A stretch of DNA of 64,000 bases from Sparassis latifolia (taxonomy: Eukaryota; Basidiomycota; Agaricomycetes; Polyporales; Sparassidaceae), in contig CM031555.1 in assembly GCA_018466975.1 (NCBI GenBank), positions 62,001 through 126,000 of the forward strand. Reading direction: 5' to 3'. The position numbers were made by a program, and so were the translations under genes. This document shows positions 14,718 through 27,225 of this stretch, in pieces; positions within the stretch are counted from its first letter, which is position 1, and the number at the start of each line of letters is the position of its first letter. Below the pieces are notes generated by a model. That model did no database searches, was not told where the DNA came from, and was given only the letters and a program-made list of their open reading frames with translations.

Positions 14718-16237
14718 ATGTCTATGGGCGAAAGCTCAAAGAAAACTATGGCTCAGGACGTGCATGCCTTCCCCTTACTGGATAGCTTTCACTCCGCACT
14801 GGGAGATTCACTCCTGGGTCGCAACTTCACCGACGTTCGGTTCTATCTGTTCTCGCAGCGCTTGCAGTCGGGGAGAGTAGGCACCCCTCGGGAAGTATAT
14901 GCGAACAGCGATGTGTTGAAGGCAGCATCGCCGTACTTCGAGAGCTGTGAGTATACACCGGAAGACGTCATACAAGTGTTGATCCTGAAGTGACAAAGTG
15001 CTCGCTACAGTGTTAGCGGAAAGCAACGACGGGACACAGCCCGAATCCCCCTCAGATCGACTGCTGTCCACAGATTCGTACGCGTATGAGTTGGACAGTG
15101 ATATCGACGAGGAAGATGACGGCGACCCTCACGATGATAGTGGAGACATCAGCCGAGCCTTGTCACAGCATGATGCTCCTGATGGCGGAACGCTATCGTC
15201 TCAGCAGGTGAGCTTCCGTGTCGGCGTTATTTGTCAGCCTACTTACCATGTGCAGGATCTAGCAATACTGCCTAACGGGTCAGCGCCGCTCTCACCGACA
15301 TCCAATGTAACAGTCCCAGCGCCGCTCTCACCGACATCCAATGTAACAGTCCCAGCAGCTGGATCTCCGCTGCGCACAATCGTGATCCCGGACGCAGCTT
15401 TCATAACGTGAGTTGGACCAGAGGCATGTCTTAATTCTCACTGAAAGGTATCCGTGCTTGCAGATGGCAGTCTCTCGTCTTCTACCTGTATACCGGCACT
15501 GTCTCGTTCGCCCCTCTGAGGTCCCAAGGATTGCAAGTGCGGATGGTCGAGAAGGAGCAGCATAGTCGCAAATTTCCGCGACGGCCTCCTCTGTGCTCGC
15601 CAAAGTCAATGTACCGCCTGGCCGACAAGGTAACGCTCGTATTCGCACACTCTGAGTGATTAGTAGCTTGCTGACGGTCTGATGCTGGTACTACAGCTGG
15701 GAATTGACCAGCTAAAAGAGCTAGCTGCGGCGGACATCCGAACCAAGCTCTCTGCGGATAACATCCTGGACGAGCTGTTCTCCTCATTCACAAATCAGTA
15801 TGTCGCTCTTTGCTTTGATACCTGAACTTGCATGCTAAGCTCGCATATATTAAAGGCACCCGCAGATTCTGGATGCTGAGCGCGACTTCTTTTGCGATAG
15901 ATGCTTGAACGTAGACATCATACCGGCACTCATCCAAAAGCTCGATACTGTCGCTGGCGGTCATCTGCCGCATGCGGGGGCAGTTCTCACATCTCTCTTC
16001 CGGGCTTGGATCACTATGGCACAAGTGGCGGAAGTGCGACTATCGCTCGGTACCCCTACGCAAAAGAACGATCAGATCACGGAAGCTTTTATTATTACGC
16101 CACAGGAGAACATGAAGGAGCAAAAAGCCTTGGATACCACAGCATCGGAGGAAGAGAGTGTGGAAGCCATTGCACCAGCATTCGGGAAGAGCAACAAGAA
16201 GAAGATGGGGAAAGGTCGACCAACGACCTACCGCTAG
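14718..16237 (+). CDS. BTB-A: BTB/POZ domain protein, six exons
   Basis: Exons 14718-14946, 15011-15207, 15256-15407, 15464-15629, 15697-15797 and 15856-16237 total 1,227 nt (408 aa), all with GT-AG introns. BTB motifs are FTDVRFYLFSQ and VLKAASPYF in exon 1; an acidic linker (DSDIDEEDDGD); WQSLVFYLYTGTVSFAPLRS in exon 4; and the exon 5 helix IRTKLSADNILDELFSSF. BTB proteins usually act as dimers or Cullin-3 adaptors; the partner here is unknown. Exon 3 holds a perfect 36-bp tandem duplication. The exon 4 and 5 sizes (166, 101) are identical in BTB-B and BTB-C. Start chosen at the first ATG (MSMGESS). Confidence 0.82.
15283..15354 (+). repeat. 36-bp tandem duplication in BTB-A exon 3
   Basis: Two perfect adjacent copies, each encoding APLSPTSNVTVP, in the low-complexity linker. 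BTB-B has only distantly similar linker sequence here. Confidence 0.9.
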
Positions 16238-16537
16238 TTAGTGCCTGCTGGTGGAGTTTCGGAGAGTGCTGCTACCGGAATCGACACTGCGTCTGCGATT
16301 CCAGCCGTGCTTGCAACCGCGACGTCTACTTGAATGTCTCATGTATCTTGTGATGAAGCCAAACATGCGTGCATCGACCATTGTTCAGAGTGTGTCTAAC
16401 TTAAAGATGCTGCACGTAGGGCCCACTTGGTCCGTTGTTAGTCCGCTGTAGGTGCTCCTAAGATATGTGATTGGCTATCATTATCCATAACGCTCAGTGT
16501 GCTCGTTCACGAGATCGTCACTCCAAGCTCGGTCCAA

Positions 16538-17720
16538 GATCCCCCCCCCCGGAACTGATCGACCTCATTATCGACTTCATGTTGGAAGGCAAAATGCCAT
16601 GTCTCTTCTCCGTCTCGATGTGGACCTCCGCACATGGATATGTGTTTGTAAACAATGGTTACGGCGCTGCCATTATCATCTCAGCCGAAGAATATACGTA
16701 AGCTCACACGAAGTATTTGAGGCATTCGTGCGCAAGTGCAAGTTTGCGAGTTTTGCGGACTCTTTGAAGTTGGTCTGCTTTCTTTGTATCGAGGAGCATG
16801 CCATTAGGTTGCAACGGCTGGGCGCATCGGCTACCGGTTCTTCTCGGGCGCTCTTCCTCCTTAGTCGAGTCTCTGGAACTGTTCAATGTCGATTGGGCTA
16901 TGTTCTCCCTTCATCTCAGTACTCTGCCGCTCGGCTTTGCACAATTCACATTCTCTCAGCTGCGATCTTCATGAATGGAAGAGGTCAGCTCAGGACAGCC
17001 GCGGGAGCCACAGTTTCCTTACCAAGTATCTGGGCGACTTCCCCCACTTTCCGAAGCTGAAGTTCACTTCGATCAACATGATTACTTCTTCTCTCACCTT
17101 TTCTCATGCCTAGCTCAGATTTCGCCCAGACTTCCAGTGCGGACGTTGCTTGTGTTATGATCGGGAAGTTGCAGCGTAGTTCAACTAGAGGCTGTTGGCC
17201 CTATGCTGGAGCGCTTACACCTGAACTTGGGTTTACCAGAATAGTTTCGCAGCTTCTGACTGTGAGTCAATGTTTAATCTCAGCATGAAAGGCAAGCGGC
17301 TTACATCCTTCACAGGGAAACTGTTCAACATGTACGAATGTGCTGCGCTATGTACGCTGAAGGTTCACGACCTATATTGCACCCCCACTTTGCTGCAGAT
17401 CCTTCACACTGTCTCATCCACTAGCTGCATCGACAGTCTCCGCCTTGATAAAGACTATAACGCTGCTGAAACTGTTGGCGGCACTGGCGAGGATATGAAG
17501 CCCAGTGACATCGAGGACGAGTTGACGACTATCGCAATGCTCGTAGCAGAGCAGTAATTCTGTGAGCTACAGCAAGTCACATTCGACATTACTACAGAGG
17601 CCTGGCAAATTTCTCCTGCGTGGAGGCAGATCATGAGGGATCGTAACAGTTGTTTGCGGCGGCGCGGCGTTAATGTTGAGTTTTCATACAAGATTTGGGG
17701 TGAGTTGTTTCCTGTTCACA
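16538..17720 (+). pseudogene. F-box family pseudogene
   Basis: After a run of C at 16538 an F-box start PPELIDLIIDF continues, after a frame change, as CKQWLRRCHYHLSRRIYVSS, the usual ending of the basidiomycete F-box motif. Downstream ALCTLKVHDLYCTPTLLQIL (about 17340) and FCELQQVTFDITTEAWQI (about 17560) match the F-box gene at 28764-30046 (TLKVWNLNSCIAVLQIL; FCELRRVTLVV). Several frameshifts and a TAA at about 17555 break it. It lies between BTB-A and BTB-B. Confidence 0.6.
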
Positions 17721-19449
17721 GGAGAAATATCCTTACTTTTTATTCGGTCAGAATATATTACGGATATGGGGTTCAACCTGAAACAGACAACAATATTTCG
17801 AGATCTAAACCATAGTACTTAATTCCAGCACCTAATCCATTCTCGTCGCGGGCATACACGGATGCCATACCTTTCGCGTGCATCGATAACTTCCGAGGCT
17901 CATCACGCTAGACGGACTCACCCCTCTTCCAACGTTCAGCTTCGTCTCAACCCAAGAATTAACTGGATATATGGGATCAGTGTCCCAGGCGGTCGAGCAT
18001 CATCTGCAGCACCTGGAAGTAGCTTCTAGATGACTCTATGTGTCGGTGGGCGGCCCTGCGCACAGTTAAGTTTCACGAAGCTGACGCTCACTGGCGGAGT
18101 ATGGCGAGGATTCCCATACGTGGCCTGGTGGTTCGCATTGAACGGGTTTTGGAGCGCGGGAGGGGCGTCGTGAGGAATGTTACCTATGGCCGAAGGGATT
18201 CGAGCTCTATCTATGGGAACGGCAACCTCGCCGACAAGGAGATGCAGGCAGTTTCGACACCTTCAATTTGCATCTGTACCGCCGGTTCGAGTCAGGTATT
18301 CTCAACAGCGAGGATGTGTCCTACAAGCTGCTGAAGATCCATCCGACTACCATGAGCCGTAGTGCCTGTGGAGGCGTGGAGTACAGGGACATAATCCACT
18401 GTCAAGAATCTTGCGCCTTCCTAACCCATACAGTGCCTAGTTCTGCACCCCCAGCGCACTATTCTCACACACGTCTTCCCCCGCTGCCTCCCCCACATTA
18501 CAAATACTACTTCTCCCACCTGGACAGGCTTGTCCCCTCTCCGCGCGCTGTTCGAATCACTTTCGCGTCTTTCTTGTCCAACCCACTGCATCGACCGTGT
18601 CACCGAGCAACCATTTACCCGCATCACCCAGCTAACCAGCATACTCGACTCTTATTGTTCGCACTCTCCGACAGCTCCGTTTCACTCGTTTTCACTATGT
18701 CGTCACCGTTATCGAACATGCGTTATCTCATTCAGGTGGCGCTGGCCTTAGAAGCTGGCAATTAGGTGCATTGGCCTACTCTTGCTCAACCACGGGCTGG
18801 GGAGGATCGCGATATAATAACTGTCGCGTCCGAGTCTGCCATGGGAAGTCACATCGCGGCCATCGATGGGCCTTCTGCCAGTCTGTGCCTTCACGTCTCT
18901 ATCCAAAGGCTATCTAGTAAATTTGTGTCCACAGAAGCTGCTACGCAAAATTTGACCTCTTGTGCTAATATGCCGACATGCTTTACACACAGCAGCTCTC
19001 GTCTACTCCAACTGCGTTGCCGCGGTTACTCGTACTGGGCGGTGATACTCAGATTCCGCATACGTTGCTGCAGTCCTTCGAACCTCTTCAGCAATTAGCT
19101 TGCTCAGCAACCAGTATCTGCAGTCACTCCATACCATACACGGAGGTGTATATCGAGCTCACCAATTCAACTATCTTTCGACGCGCAAAGGGCGGCTCAG
19201 CCTCCCTCGACTTACTGGGGATCGGACGTTGTTCGGGATTCGGCAGCCATCCCGGACAACATCTGTCTGGGAACACGCCCCTCGGTATGCCGGACATCGA
19301 AGCATGCCGCACGGTTGACATGATGCATTCGAGCGCCCATGTATATAAGTGAGCAATTGCAACTTCGTGTCGCCATCAGTTTTTCCTCAACCATGTTCGT
19401 ACGCTGCCCTCCAGCGATAGTACTAGAACTAACACTACCTCTTATCCAG
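17721..19449 (+). other. intergenic between F-box pseudogene and BTB-B
   Basis: Contains protein-like fragments (for example LHLYRRFESGILNSEDVSYK near 18270) but no continuous model. Probable remnants of duplicated genes that I cannot name. Confidence 0.4.
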
Positions 19450-20813
19450 GAGCAACACTTCATGCACTGCAGTACAGACCTCCGTCAAAACTGCGCTAGC
19501 CGAATCTCTCGCACATGGCGAGTTTGCCGACGTCCGGCTCTTCGTCTTCTCGCGTCGCCTGCGCTCCGGTAAGGTGTGCGCACCGAGAGCGTTGTATGCC
19601 AACAGCGCCATACTGAAGGCTGCCTCACCGTTCTTCGCTGGAAGTATGTGTCGCTTTGCAGCTTTTCTCTCCTAAACGGACTGATCGGGCATTGCTCTGG
19701 CGATCTCACATTAGTGCTCGCTGGCGGATTTTCAGAGAGCGACATCGCAGGAATCGACACTGGATTCCCGGCCAATCAGCGGTCTGTCATAGATGCCGAT
19801 CCATTCGCAGAAGAAGACAGCGATTACGAAGAGGGGGAGGATGATGAATACAGAAAGGATAATTCTACAATCGCCCGTGATGCGTGCGATGAAGTAGAAT
19901 CGTCTGGATTGACTTTGGTACACTCCAGTAATGTTGCCCAGATAAGTGTCATGCTGACTCCTTGTTATTTAGAACTCAACTCCTGTACCACAGGATACCC
20001 CTGCTTCTCTTGTCTCCCCGGCTGTCTTCAAGCAATCAGGAGGCCAACCGCTTCGTACAATTATCATTAAGGATACAGCACTCGCAACGTAAGTATCCGA
20101 TTGTCATCTCATGGTCCTGTGGATCCATTGTCTGCCTATGTAGCTTGCAATGGCTCGTCTATTACCTGTACACGGGCGAGATAGCATTCTCGCCCCTCCA
20201 CTCGCAAGGAGCTGAGTGCTGGGCTGTCGAACGCGAGAGGTACCAAATCGAGCATCCGAAGTGCCCGCCGCCGTGCTCGCCCAAGTCCATGTATCGTCTG
20301 GCTGATATGGTGAGTTTGTTGCCTGGGTTTCTCAGCCATATTTTCGGGCAATCTTTGAAACTGATCCTGGCGTCGATAGCTTGGAATGGATGGGTTGAAA
20401 CTTCTCGCGATAGAGGATGTGCGATCAAAGCTATCCGCAGAGAACATCCTGGACGAGCTCTTCTCGCCGTTCTCATCGTGGTGCGTCCGGGCCTTGTCTG
20501 CAAGTGTTCTCACGCAACTTAGCTTCACTGACTCATCGGATACACATCACCTAGGTATCCCGAGATCCTGCAGGCCGAGGTGAAATTTTTCTCGTCGAAC
20601 CGCATGGATCTAAAGATCATCCCGAAAATGCGGAAGAAGCTTGCGGCTATCGCTATTCAGCCTGTGCCGCATGCCGCAGTTGCTCTGGCGTCTCTCTTTG
20701 AGGCTTGCATATCCGAGCCCGAGGGTGCCGCCAAGACAGTGACATCATCCGTAGCAGACATGGACAAGGATCGAGTTGCTCTTGCGGACAGGAGACTCCC
20801 TCGAAAATATTAG
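19450..20813 (+). pseudogene. BTB-B: BTB/POZ paralogue with broken splice site
   Basis: Exons 19450-19643, 19715-19941, 19973-20088, 20144-20309, 20380-20480 and 20555-20813 mirror BTB-A in phase and size. The BTB core is FADVRLFVFSRRLRSGKV and ILKAASPFF; exon 4 gives LQWLVYYLYTGEIAFSP; exon 5 gives VRSKLSAENILDELFSPF. No in-frame ATG is seen in the first exon, so the start is unknown. The second intron would begin ATAAGT instead of GTAAGT and be only 31 nt, and unspliced reading leads to a frame change and stop. It is likely a pseudogene, although translation by another splice form cannot be excluded. Confidence 0.65.
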
Positions 20814-20819
20814 CTTCCG

Positions 20820-21200
20820 CATGGTGAAGGCGTGGATGGTTTACGAGATGGGCATGGCCGCTGCATGGCCGAAGACGTTAGGGTGCTTCTCGGATACATC
20901 TTTACACACTTGCATGTCTCCCATGTCGACTGATGACCGGCTAGGTTATCACATCGGTGCTTCTCTGCATTGCGTGAGTGAACACGTACTACATTTTTAC
21001 ATATTCGAGTGTGCCGCTGCTTGCGATCGAAGCATTGCCGCACGCCCTCTTCGAGGCAGGTGAACACCACTCTCGGGCTAAATTATCCCGTTGTGTTTCG
21101 GATTCTGACTCAAATTTGAGCAGGTTCCGCGCCCACCTATGGGTAAGCGACGGAAAACACATCTGGAAAAACCTCAGAGGCGGTAGCTCCAGGCGACCGA
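20820..21200 (+). repeat. duplicated BTB-locus spacer
   Basis: Downstream of BTB-B, this matches the sequence directly upstream of BTB-A (14340-14750): shared stretches include GAGATGGGCATGGC, the GTGAGTraAyACGTACnA block followed by TTTACATATT, and CACCTATGGG near the BTB-A start. The BTB unit was therefore duplicated with its spacer, and the unit that followed BTB-B has been lost. Confidence 0.5.
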
Positions 21201-21597
21201 TCATAGTGATCGGTATCACGATGGCATGCCTGTATCTCGGGGCACTTCTCCGAGCATTCACTGTAGCTATTGTAGCCTTCGCTCGATGATCTATAGCAGT
21301 AGCAGGGGCATGTACAGTCAGCCATGGCTTTGTAGACTATATGCTGTACATGGCATTATATGATACTCCACGCATTACCACCTCTACCACCTACCTCCGC
21401 CTATGCATATTCTTTCCCCTACGAGCCTTCGCCGTGCCCGATGCTGCTGCTGTCACACTCGCATTCGTGTCCTCAGCCGCAAGCACTGCATGCAGGGACA
21501 TACGGGGTGGCGGGCTGGCGCGACATCCATCCAACGAATGCACGGGTGCGAAAATGTAAGGAGCGCGATACGACCTTTGTGGACCAGCCGTTGGGCC

Positions 21598-24572
21598 TTA
21601 CACCTCCGCGCAGCTGCCGGTACTTCTGTAAAACATATGACCATCAATAAAAGGGTTTAAGTAAAATGTCGACACCTTTTCGTAGACATTGTCAGTAGTC
21701 CAAGTGTTATCAATACTGGTACCACACTTCGGAACCAAGTGACATGGCCGCATGAGATCATCGACATGGACGATCTCCGCATTACGTGCACGATTGCGAG
21801 TGGACCGACTGATTTGATACATGTTGACTGTAGAGTCTGGTTGCGGTCGAAACTCGGTGAACCACTCGACATATGCGAGAGGGCGCAGATAGGCTCCAAA
21901 CTGACGTGGGAGGCGGAATATGGCACGGACTTGCCCTACTCGTAGACCTGTGACAGATTCAGCAATGCACCAGCAACACATTAAGAGGGACGTACCTTTG
22001 AACCCACACTTCTTGATTGCACTGCGATCTGTGTAAACCAGTGCCATGTCGAAGTGTGCAGGTGAGCCTGGCTTGCGCCCTGTGGATGAGGGTGGAACCG
22101 AAGGGACAGCATGAATTCTCATGCGGCTGTGCTTGTCACCGATAACGGGATTGAAAGGCATCTCAACGACCACCTGGTTGTAAACATCGAAATGGTCCTG
22201 TGCACCAGGAATGATCATGTTACGGGGTAGGTGTTTCTGCAAGAATGATTTCAGTGCAGGGAGAAAGTCGCCTGCTCCATGTGCTTGCTGCAAGTATTCA
22301 ACCGATGTCCTCGGTTTCGGGCATGTCTTTGCAAGCTTATGCACAGGCTCTGTGTCAACTGATATTGATGGTGGTGGCACTACATCAGCCTCCTCTGGCT
22401 CGGCATCTGTGTCATACCCTTCATCGACCTGAACGGAAATTCGTTGCACAGCTGGAGTTGTACTGTAAACACGGGTGGCCCACGCCAGGTACGCGCTGCG
22501 TTGGTAGATGGCTTCCTGGCGCTGGAGCCATAATGCCATCTGTTCCTCGTAATCCCACCTATTGCTTGCCCGGTAGGCCTCCTTGGCATAGTCGATGTGC
22601 AAGCGTTCTGGCAGCTCTGTGTTGAAGCCATCAGGAGTACCGTATAGTTGGATGGCATTGACGTAGTGCTGCAGTGCATGAAGTTTTGGAATGTTGAAGT
22701 GCGAACGCACCTCGAAGTCAATCAAGATCTGCTTGTGGTCATGAAATGTTTTTAGACACGTGTCAAGGCATGCAAGGGTGGCGGTGGTGTGAAGGCGCAA
22801 CTGGGAGTAATAAATAAAGTCCAAAAGCGCCCGTGCAACTGTGAGAACTTCCTCTGGAACAGCGCCTGCCAACAACGCGACAAAAACGCGTTGCATCTCC
22901 TTGTGCTCGGTTCCTGTCCGTTGCGTGACGGTAGTAATCCCTTTCTTGAAGTGCCTCAAGCCCGGATACCCTGCAAGTGCTTTGAATCGCCGGTCGATCT
23001 CCTCCTCCCCGGCGATGGCGATGCACCAACTGACCAAATGGGCAGGTTCCAGACCTTTCTTCTGCTTTTGCAAGGTGTCGTATGTCTCGTTGGGATCTCG
23101 GAACAGCAGTGTATCCAGCATTTCACTGCACTCCCGCAGATTCACAATACAGTGGGGACAGCGGTTTTCGCTGCAATAAGCGACGAGACACTGTTCTGGG
23201 TAATCGGCGACATAGGAGGCAACAATGGGGTAGATTCGTCGGATGAAGGAGTCGGCACATATCATGTCCACCCCATCCTTACCGGCTTTCACTAGCAGCG
23301 TGAGAAGCAGCGACATGCAGTGGTGAAACAGGCGGTATCCTGCAAGAGAGCGTGAGTCTTTTGTAAAGCACTCTAGCTTCGACACAGGTAGGTAGCCTAT
23401 CAGAATCATTGCGCGTGCAGATGACTGACATCTGGTCTCCTTTGAAATGTTGCCAATGCTCAAGTACACAGGCCACGCAGATTTATCCCCATGAAACTGA
23501 GTGAGTTTTGTCTTGTCTGAGGACAAGATCACTGGGGCGACGACCATGCCTTCGGGCAGTTTATCCTACAAAAGGTAAGTGTTCTGTGCATGTGCAGAGA
23601 TCATGATCTGATCCAACCTGTGTTTTCCACCACCAATCACCTGTCCACATCTCGTCGTAAATACGACGAGCTCCTTCCTTGTCGGTGAATACCTTTTTGG
23701 GAGTATATGCCATTGAATCCTTGAAGAGCGGGTTCCCAATCAGCTCCTTGATGCACTCAACTGGGTCGCGAAGCCAAAGTTCCACCTCTTCCTTCAATAC
23801 CTCACCGTTCTCTGCCACAGCATTCCCTTGGACAACAACTTTCTTGCAGGACCACGCGGGACCAGTAGGTAATTCATCGACCTTCTGAAGAAATGCGCGA
23901 GTATTGTGGAAGGATGGCTGCGTGCGCTTCTTCGTCTGCCTCATTTCAGACCATGCAAAGTGATGTGCAAACCACTGGCAGAGTACTCACAATTGGTAAG
24001 TCCAGATATTCATCTATCCTGTTCTGCCCCAGATGCTTCATTAACCACTCCGCCAGTTGCCATTCCTCCTCGTCTGAAAAGGGGGCATACTCGCTGGTCT
24101 GCATTGCCCATGCTTCCTCATGCTGCCTCTCGAACACCGTCTTCCCCTGCGCTTGGACCGTTGCAACTGGATGACAGCTGTAGTTGGTGTAGAAGTGCCC
24201 CACTGAAATGTCATCTTCATCAGGTACGTCTTCAACTCGCGCACACTTGGAGGCACGCGCGTTCGATTCCTCGGTTTCCTCTTCATCTGGAGATGGCTCC
24301 CATACAGGAGCAGGAATATAGCTGTCAAAGGTGGAATTACAGTTCCCAGGGGGACCGTCAACTAGCGATGCCATGACAGGTTCCTCAGGAAGCATGTGGT
24401 AAGTCTCTTCTTCCTGCTCCTCTGTGTCAAAAATGGAAACTGTCTCTGTCTTTTTGGCGATGGTATCCTCCCATTTACGGTGACATTCTCGACGGCTGCT
24501 GATGTGTCTCTTCAGCCCACCCAAGGTAGGTAGTTCTCTAAAACAAAAGTTACAGTGGTGCGAAGCTGACAT
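21598..24572 (-). CDS. Plavaka-type transposase, four exons
   Basis: Minus-strand exons 24572-23991, 23935-23618, 23565-21996 and 21947-21598 total 2,820 nt (939 aa) with GT-AG introns of 48-55 nt and no broken frame. The N-terminus has a C2H2-type finger (CNFCFRELPTLGGLKRH). The core starts DKLPEGMVVAPVILSSDKT and continues TQFHGDKSAWPVYLSIGNI and RPRARAMILIGYLP-like residues, the hallmark block of basidiomycete Plavaka transposases of the CACTA group. An additional ATG 13 codons upstream (24611) is possible. Cut-and-paste transposition is inferred from the family. It is apparently intact. Confidence 0.85.
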
Positions 24573-24889
24573 GATTGAAGCAGGAAGCCCTCCCAGTCTG
24601 CCAGATACCATCAGGGGGTCGAACGTGTCTCCTCAGACTGTGGCGCCAACTCCTGTCCGTGTGCGCGGCTGAGATGGCGACATCGATCCCGCAGAATCCA
24701 GGGCTCCCGATGACTCCGAAACTGGACATGGCGTGACCTTGTTGAATCCGGTTCAACCAACTGCATAAGGTTTGGAAGAGCGTGTTATTGACGTGTTCTT
24801 TGCCCCAGTTGTAGGATAAATACTTTTGTCAGCTTCCTCAATTCCGCAACCCACCGCTGTTCTCCTCTCTGCACTCATCTTCCATTGTG

Positions 24890-26728
24890 ATGTTGACCCA
24901 GTCAGCATGTGCACTTCCCGCTCACCAGTGCCATCTCACAGAGAAGGAAAATCAACGCGGTAAGTATATCTTAAATGTTCACCATAGGATAGTCTCTTAC
25001 TGGAATACTCTGACCTCTACCCACCCCTTCCAGTTACCGAGAAGGTGGATGCTATACGCCGCAAGGTGGAGAAAGTGAAGAAGGCTGAGAAGGCAGAGCG
25101 TCGTGCACGGCTTCACCAGCAAGAAGCAAATGGGGAAGAAGTCAACGAAGACGAAATTGAACAGTCCGATGTGGATGACGTTGAAGACTACATGGTAAGT
25201 CGAGTCGATACATGTTGTTACTCAACTTACTGGTGTTGATGACTGCTCAGTTCACGGACTGCACTGTGACCACAAAGCTCTCTGCCAAGAAGGATCTTCC
25301 TTATCGTGCAGACAGACTCCCTCTTGCTGCTACCACCAACAAGGGGCGCAGGAACACAGGTATGTACTTCTGTCTGATATTTCTTCAAAGCTCATGATTC
25401 ATCTGATTCATTTCAGATGAGACTCCCCCACTAGTTGTGCACAGCGGCGATGATCGCGATGACGATGATGAGCCCGTTGTCATACGTCGCCATGTCCCGA
25501 AGGCAAATGTCACTCGCATTGTGATCGAGGACAACGTGGATGCTGTCACCATCACACTGTCCGCTTTCAAGAAGTGCAGAAGTGATGATGATAATGACGA
25601 TGGCAGCGATGGCGAGTGTGATGGCCCCATGCAGCCTAAGTATCAGAAGGGCTCCGATGGATCAAGCCGCCCGAGGGCAAAGGACTTTGATGATGCCACT
25701 CAGGAGGTCCTCACAATCGCGATTGCGATCTTTCGGTGCGTGGTTAGCATGAAGGCTTCCTTCCCGGACACCAGTACATTCGAGATCGAGATGGTGCAGC
25801 AAGCCTGGAAGAAGGCTTGCGAGCAGACAGGCCTCAATGTTATGGTGATGACCATGTTAATCAAAATGGTATTTCATCCATCTTTACTGGTGCATTGGCT
25901 GACCTTCCATAATAGATCACGAAGCGCACATCTCACGTTCGCGGTGAGTTGAAGACGAAGGTCCGTGGCATTATCCAGTCATTCTACGGCTTCCGAAGTG
26001 GCAAGAACAAGAGCGCTATCTTGCGCAACTGCCAGCACGCTGAGGACCTCAAGGATGGATATTCTTTTATATATGAGGTCTGTCTACTCCTTTTTTATAC
26101 GCACTTGTGTCTGAGAATCTTATTTTTATCTTTCATCTCACTCCACAGGATTCGGCCATGAAGAAGGGCCTCTACAAGTCGGAGATCATCCAGATGGTGA
26201 TCAACGACATGTGGTTTGCCAACAAGCATGATGAGAGTGTGCGCTATCACGGGTACTTCAACCCAATGCCCATGGTGACTATTGCATTGGTCCTCGCTGC
26301 AGTAAGTGCATGCATTCTTCATTGTATTGTTGCTTATGTCTACAATGTCTAGGTGGAGTGCGGCATCGATGAATGGGCCGCGGGTATCAAAGAAGATGTC
26401 CCGTTCACTGCCACCAGCTATAAGGAAGTTTATCAAGCCCACCTTTGTTGCCTACATGACTTTGAGAAGCATACCATCAATTATGGCATCCTTCGCAAGC
26501 GGTGCAACTTATGGCATGGCAATGCACGGTACACCCTGAACCTTCCTCTGGCTGCTGTACAGTACTGATGGTTGATCCGACAGCTTCCATTCTGGTGCTG
26601 AGCTGATCAGCAAAATGACAGTGCCTGCACTCGATGTGTCTGCATTTGAGGCTGCTATTCGCGAGTGGGAGGAATCCGAGACTGATGACAGTGACAACGA
26701 GGCGGTACCTGGCATGGAAGGCGCTTGA
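24890..26728 (+). CDS. DUF6532-like basidiomycete protein, eight exons
   Basis: Exons 24890-24959, 25034-25194, 25251-25359, 25417-25868, 25916-26077, 26149-26301, 26353-26528 and 26584-26728 give 1,428 nt (475 aa). A basic coiled start (VEKVKKAEKAERRARLHQQE) and acidic stretches lead to a conserved domain with FDDATQEVLTIAIAIFRCVV, ITKRTSHVRGELKTKVR, LYKSEIIQMVINDMWFANKH and CGIDEWAAGIKEDVPFTA. This matches my recollection of the basidiomycete-expanded DUF6532 family, whose function is unknown. It starts 318 bp from the transposase ATG, divergently, so a shared promoter or shared transposon is possible. The intron 5 donor (GTCTGT) is weak. Confidence 0.8.
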
Positions 26729-27149
26729 TAACAGTGATGACAAGTTATCATTAGAATCTAAGAAAGTTGGCTGCTAGTATTATTACTACCTTAGCCTAAT
26801 GAGTAGAATGCAAATCATATCTGTTTTATGAAGCAAAGTAAGCCAGAAGGGAATTTAGTCATGCTACGGGGGAATGAACCGGATATTATATTGATATGTC
26901 TTTCTACGTCGCACTACTCAGCTACTGCAGAACCGCTGTAACATACACTCGTGGGGAGGTATGCAAGCTATAGCCTGCTATGACATTCCCGCGTGATCCT
27001 ACAATGGGCTACGGTGTTGTCATGTGATGCTACACGATGCTACAGATTTGAGGGTTGACGACACAGATATGCGGACTACTACAACTATGGACCCCTACAG
27101 AATCAGGGGAATTTTTCCTGATGCAAGCAGCACATGCAAGCGTTGTTCC

Positions 27150-27225
27150 CTGCAGGCAGCTTGCACTCCACACAGGTGGACTCCTCTTGCATGAAAACTT
27201 CACCGATGCACGGTTCTATCTTGAA
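27150..27225 (+). pseudogene. BTB/POZ fragment
   Basis: Encodes LALHTGGLLLHENFTDARFYLE, matching the first BTB strand region of BTB-A, BTB-B and BTB-C (FTDVRFYLF). No further exon follows. Confidence 0.55.

Larger units (their letters stand above)
21259..27045. mobile_element. candidate Plavaka-type DNA transposon with two divergent genes
   Basis: Left end CACTGTAGCTATTGTAGCC (from 21259) and right end GCTACACGATGCTACAG (27029-27045) form an imperfect inverted repeat, with pattern CTGTAGC, 3-4 bases, TGTAGC. Motifs around CTATAGC and GCTACTG recur just inside both ends. The span holds the transposase gene (minus) and a DUF6532-like gene (plus). CACTG-type tips suit the CACTA/Plavaka group. 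The right tip lacks the final TG and no target duplication was found, so the ends are tentative. Confidence 0.4.

Noticed and set aside
22000..23300. Plus-strand frames inside the transposase gene
   Set aside because: Shadows of the minus-strand transposase exons.
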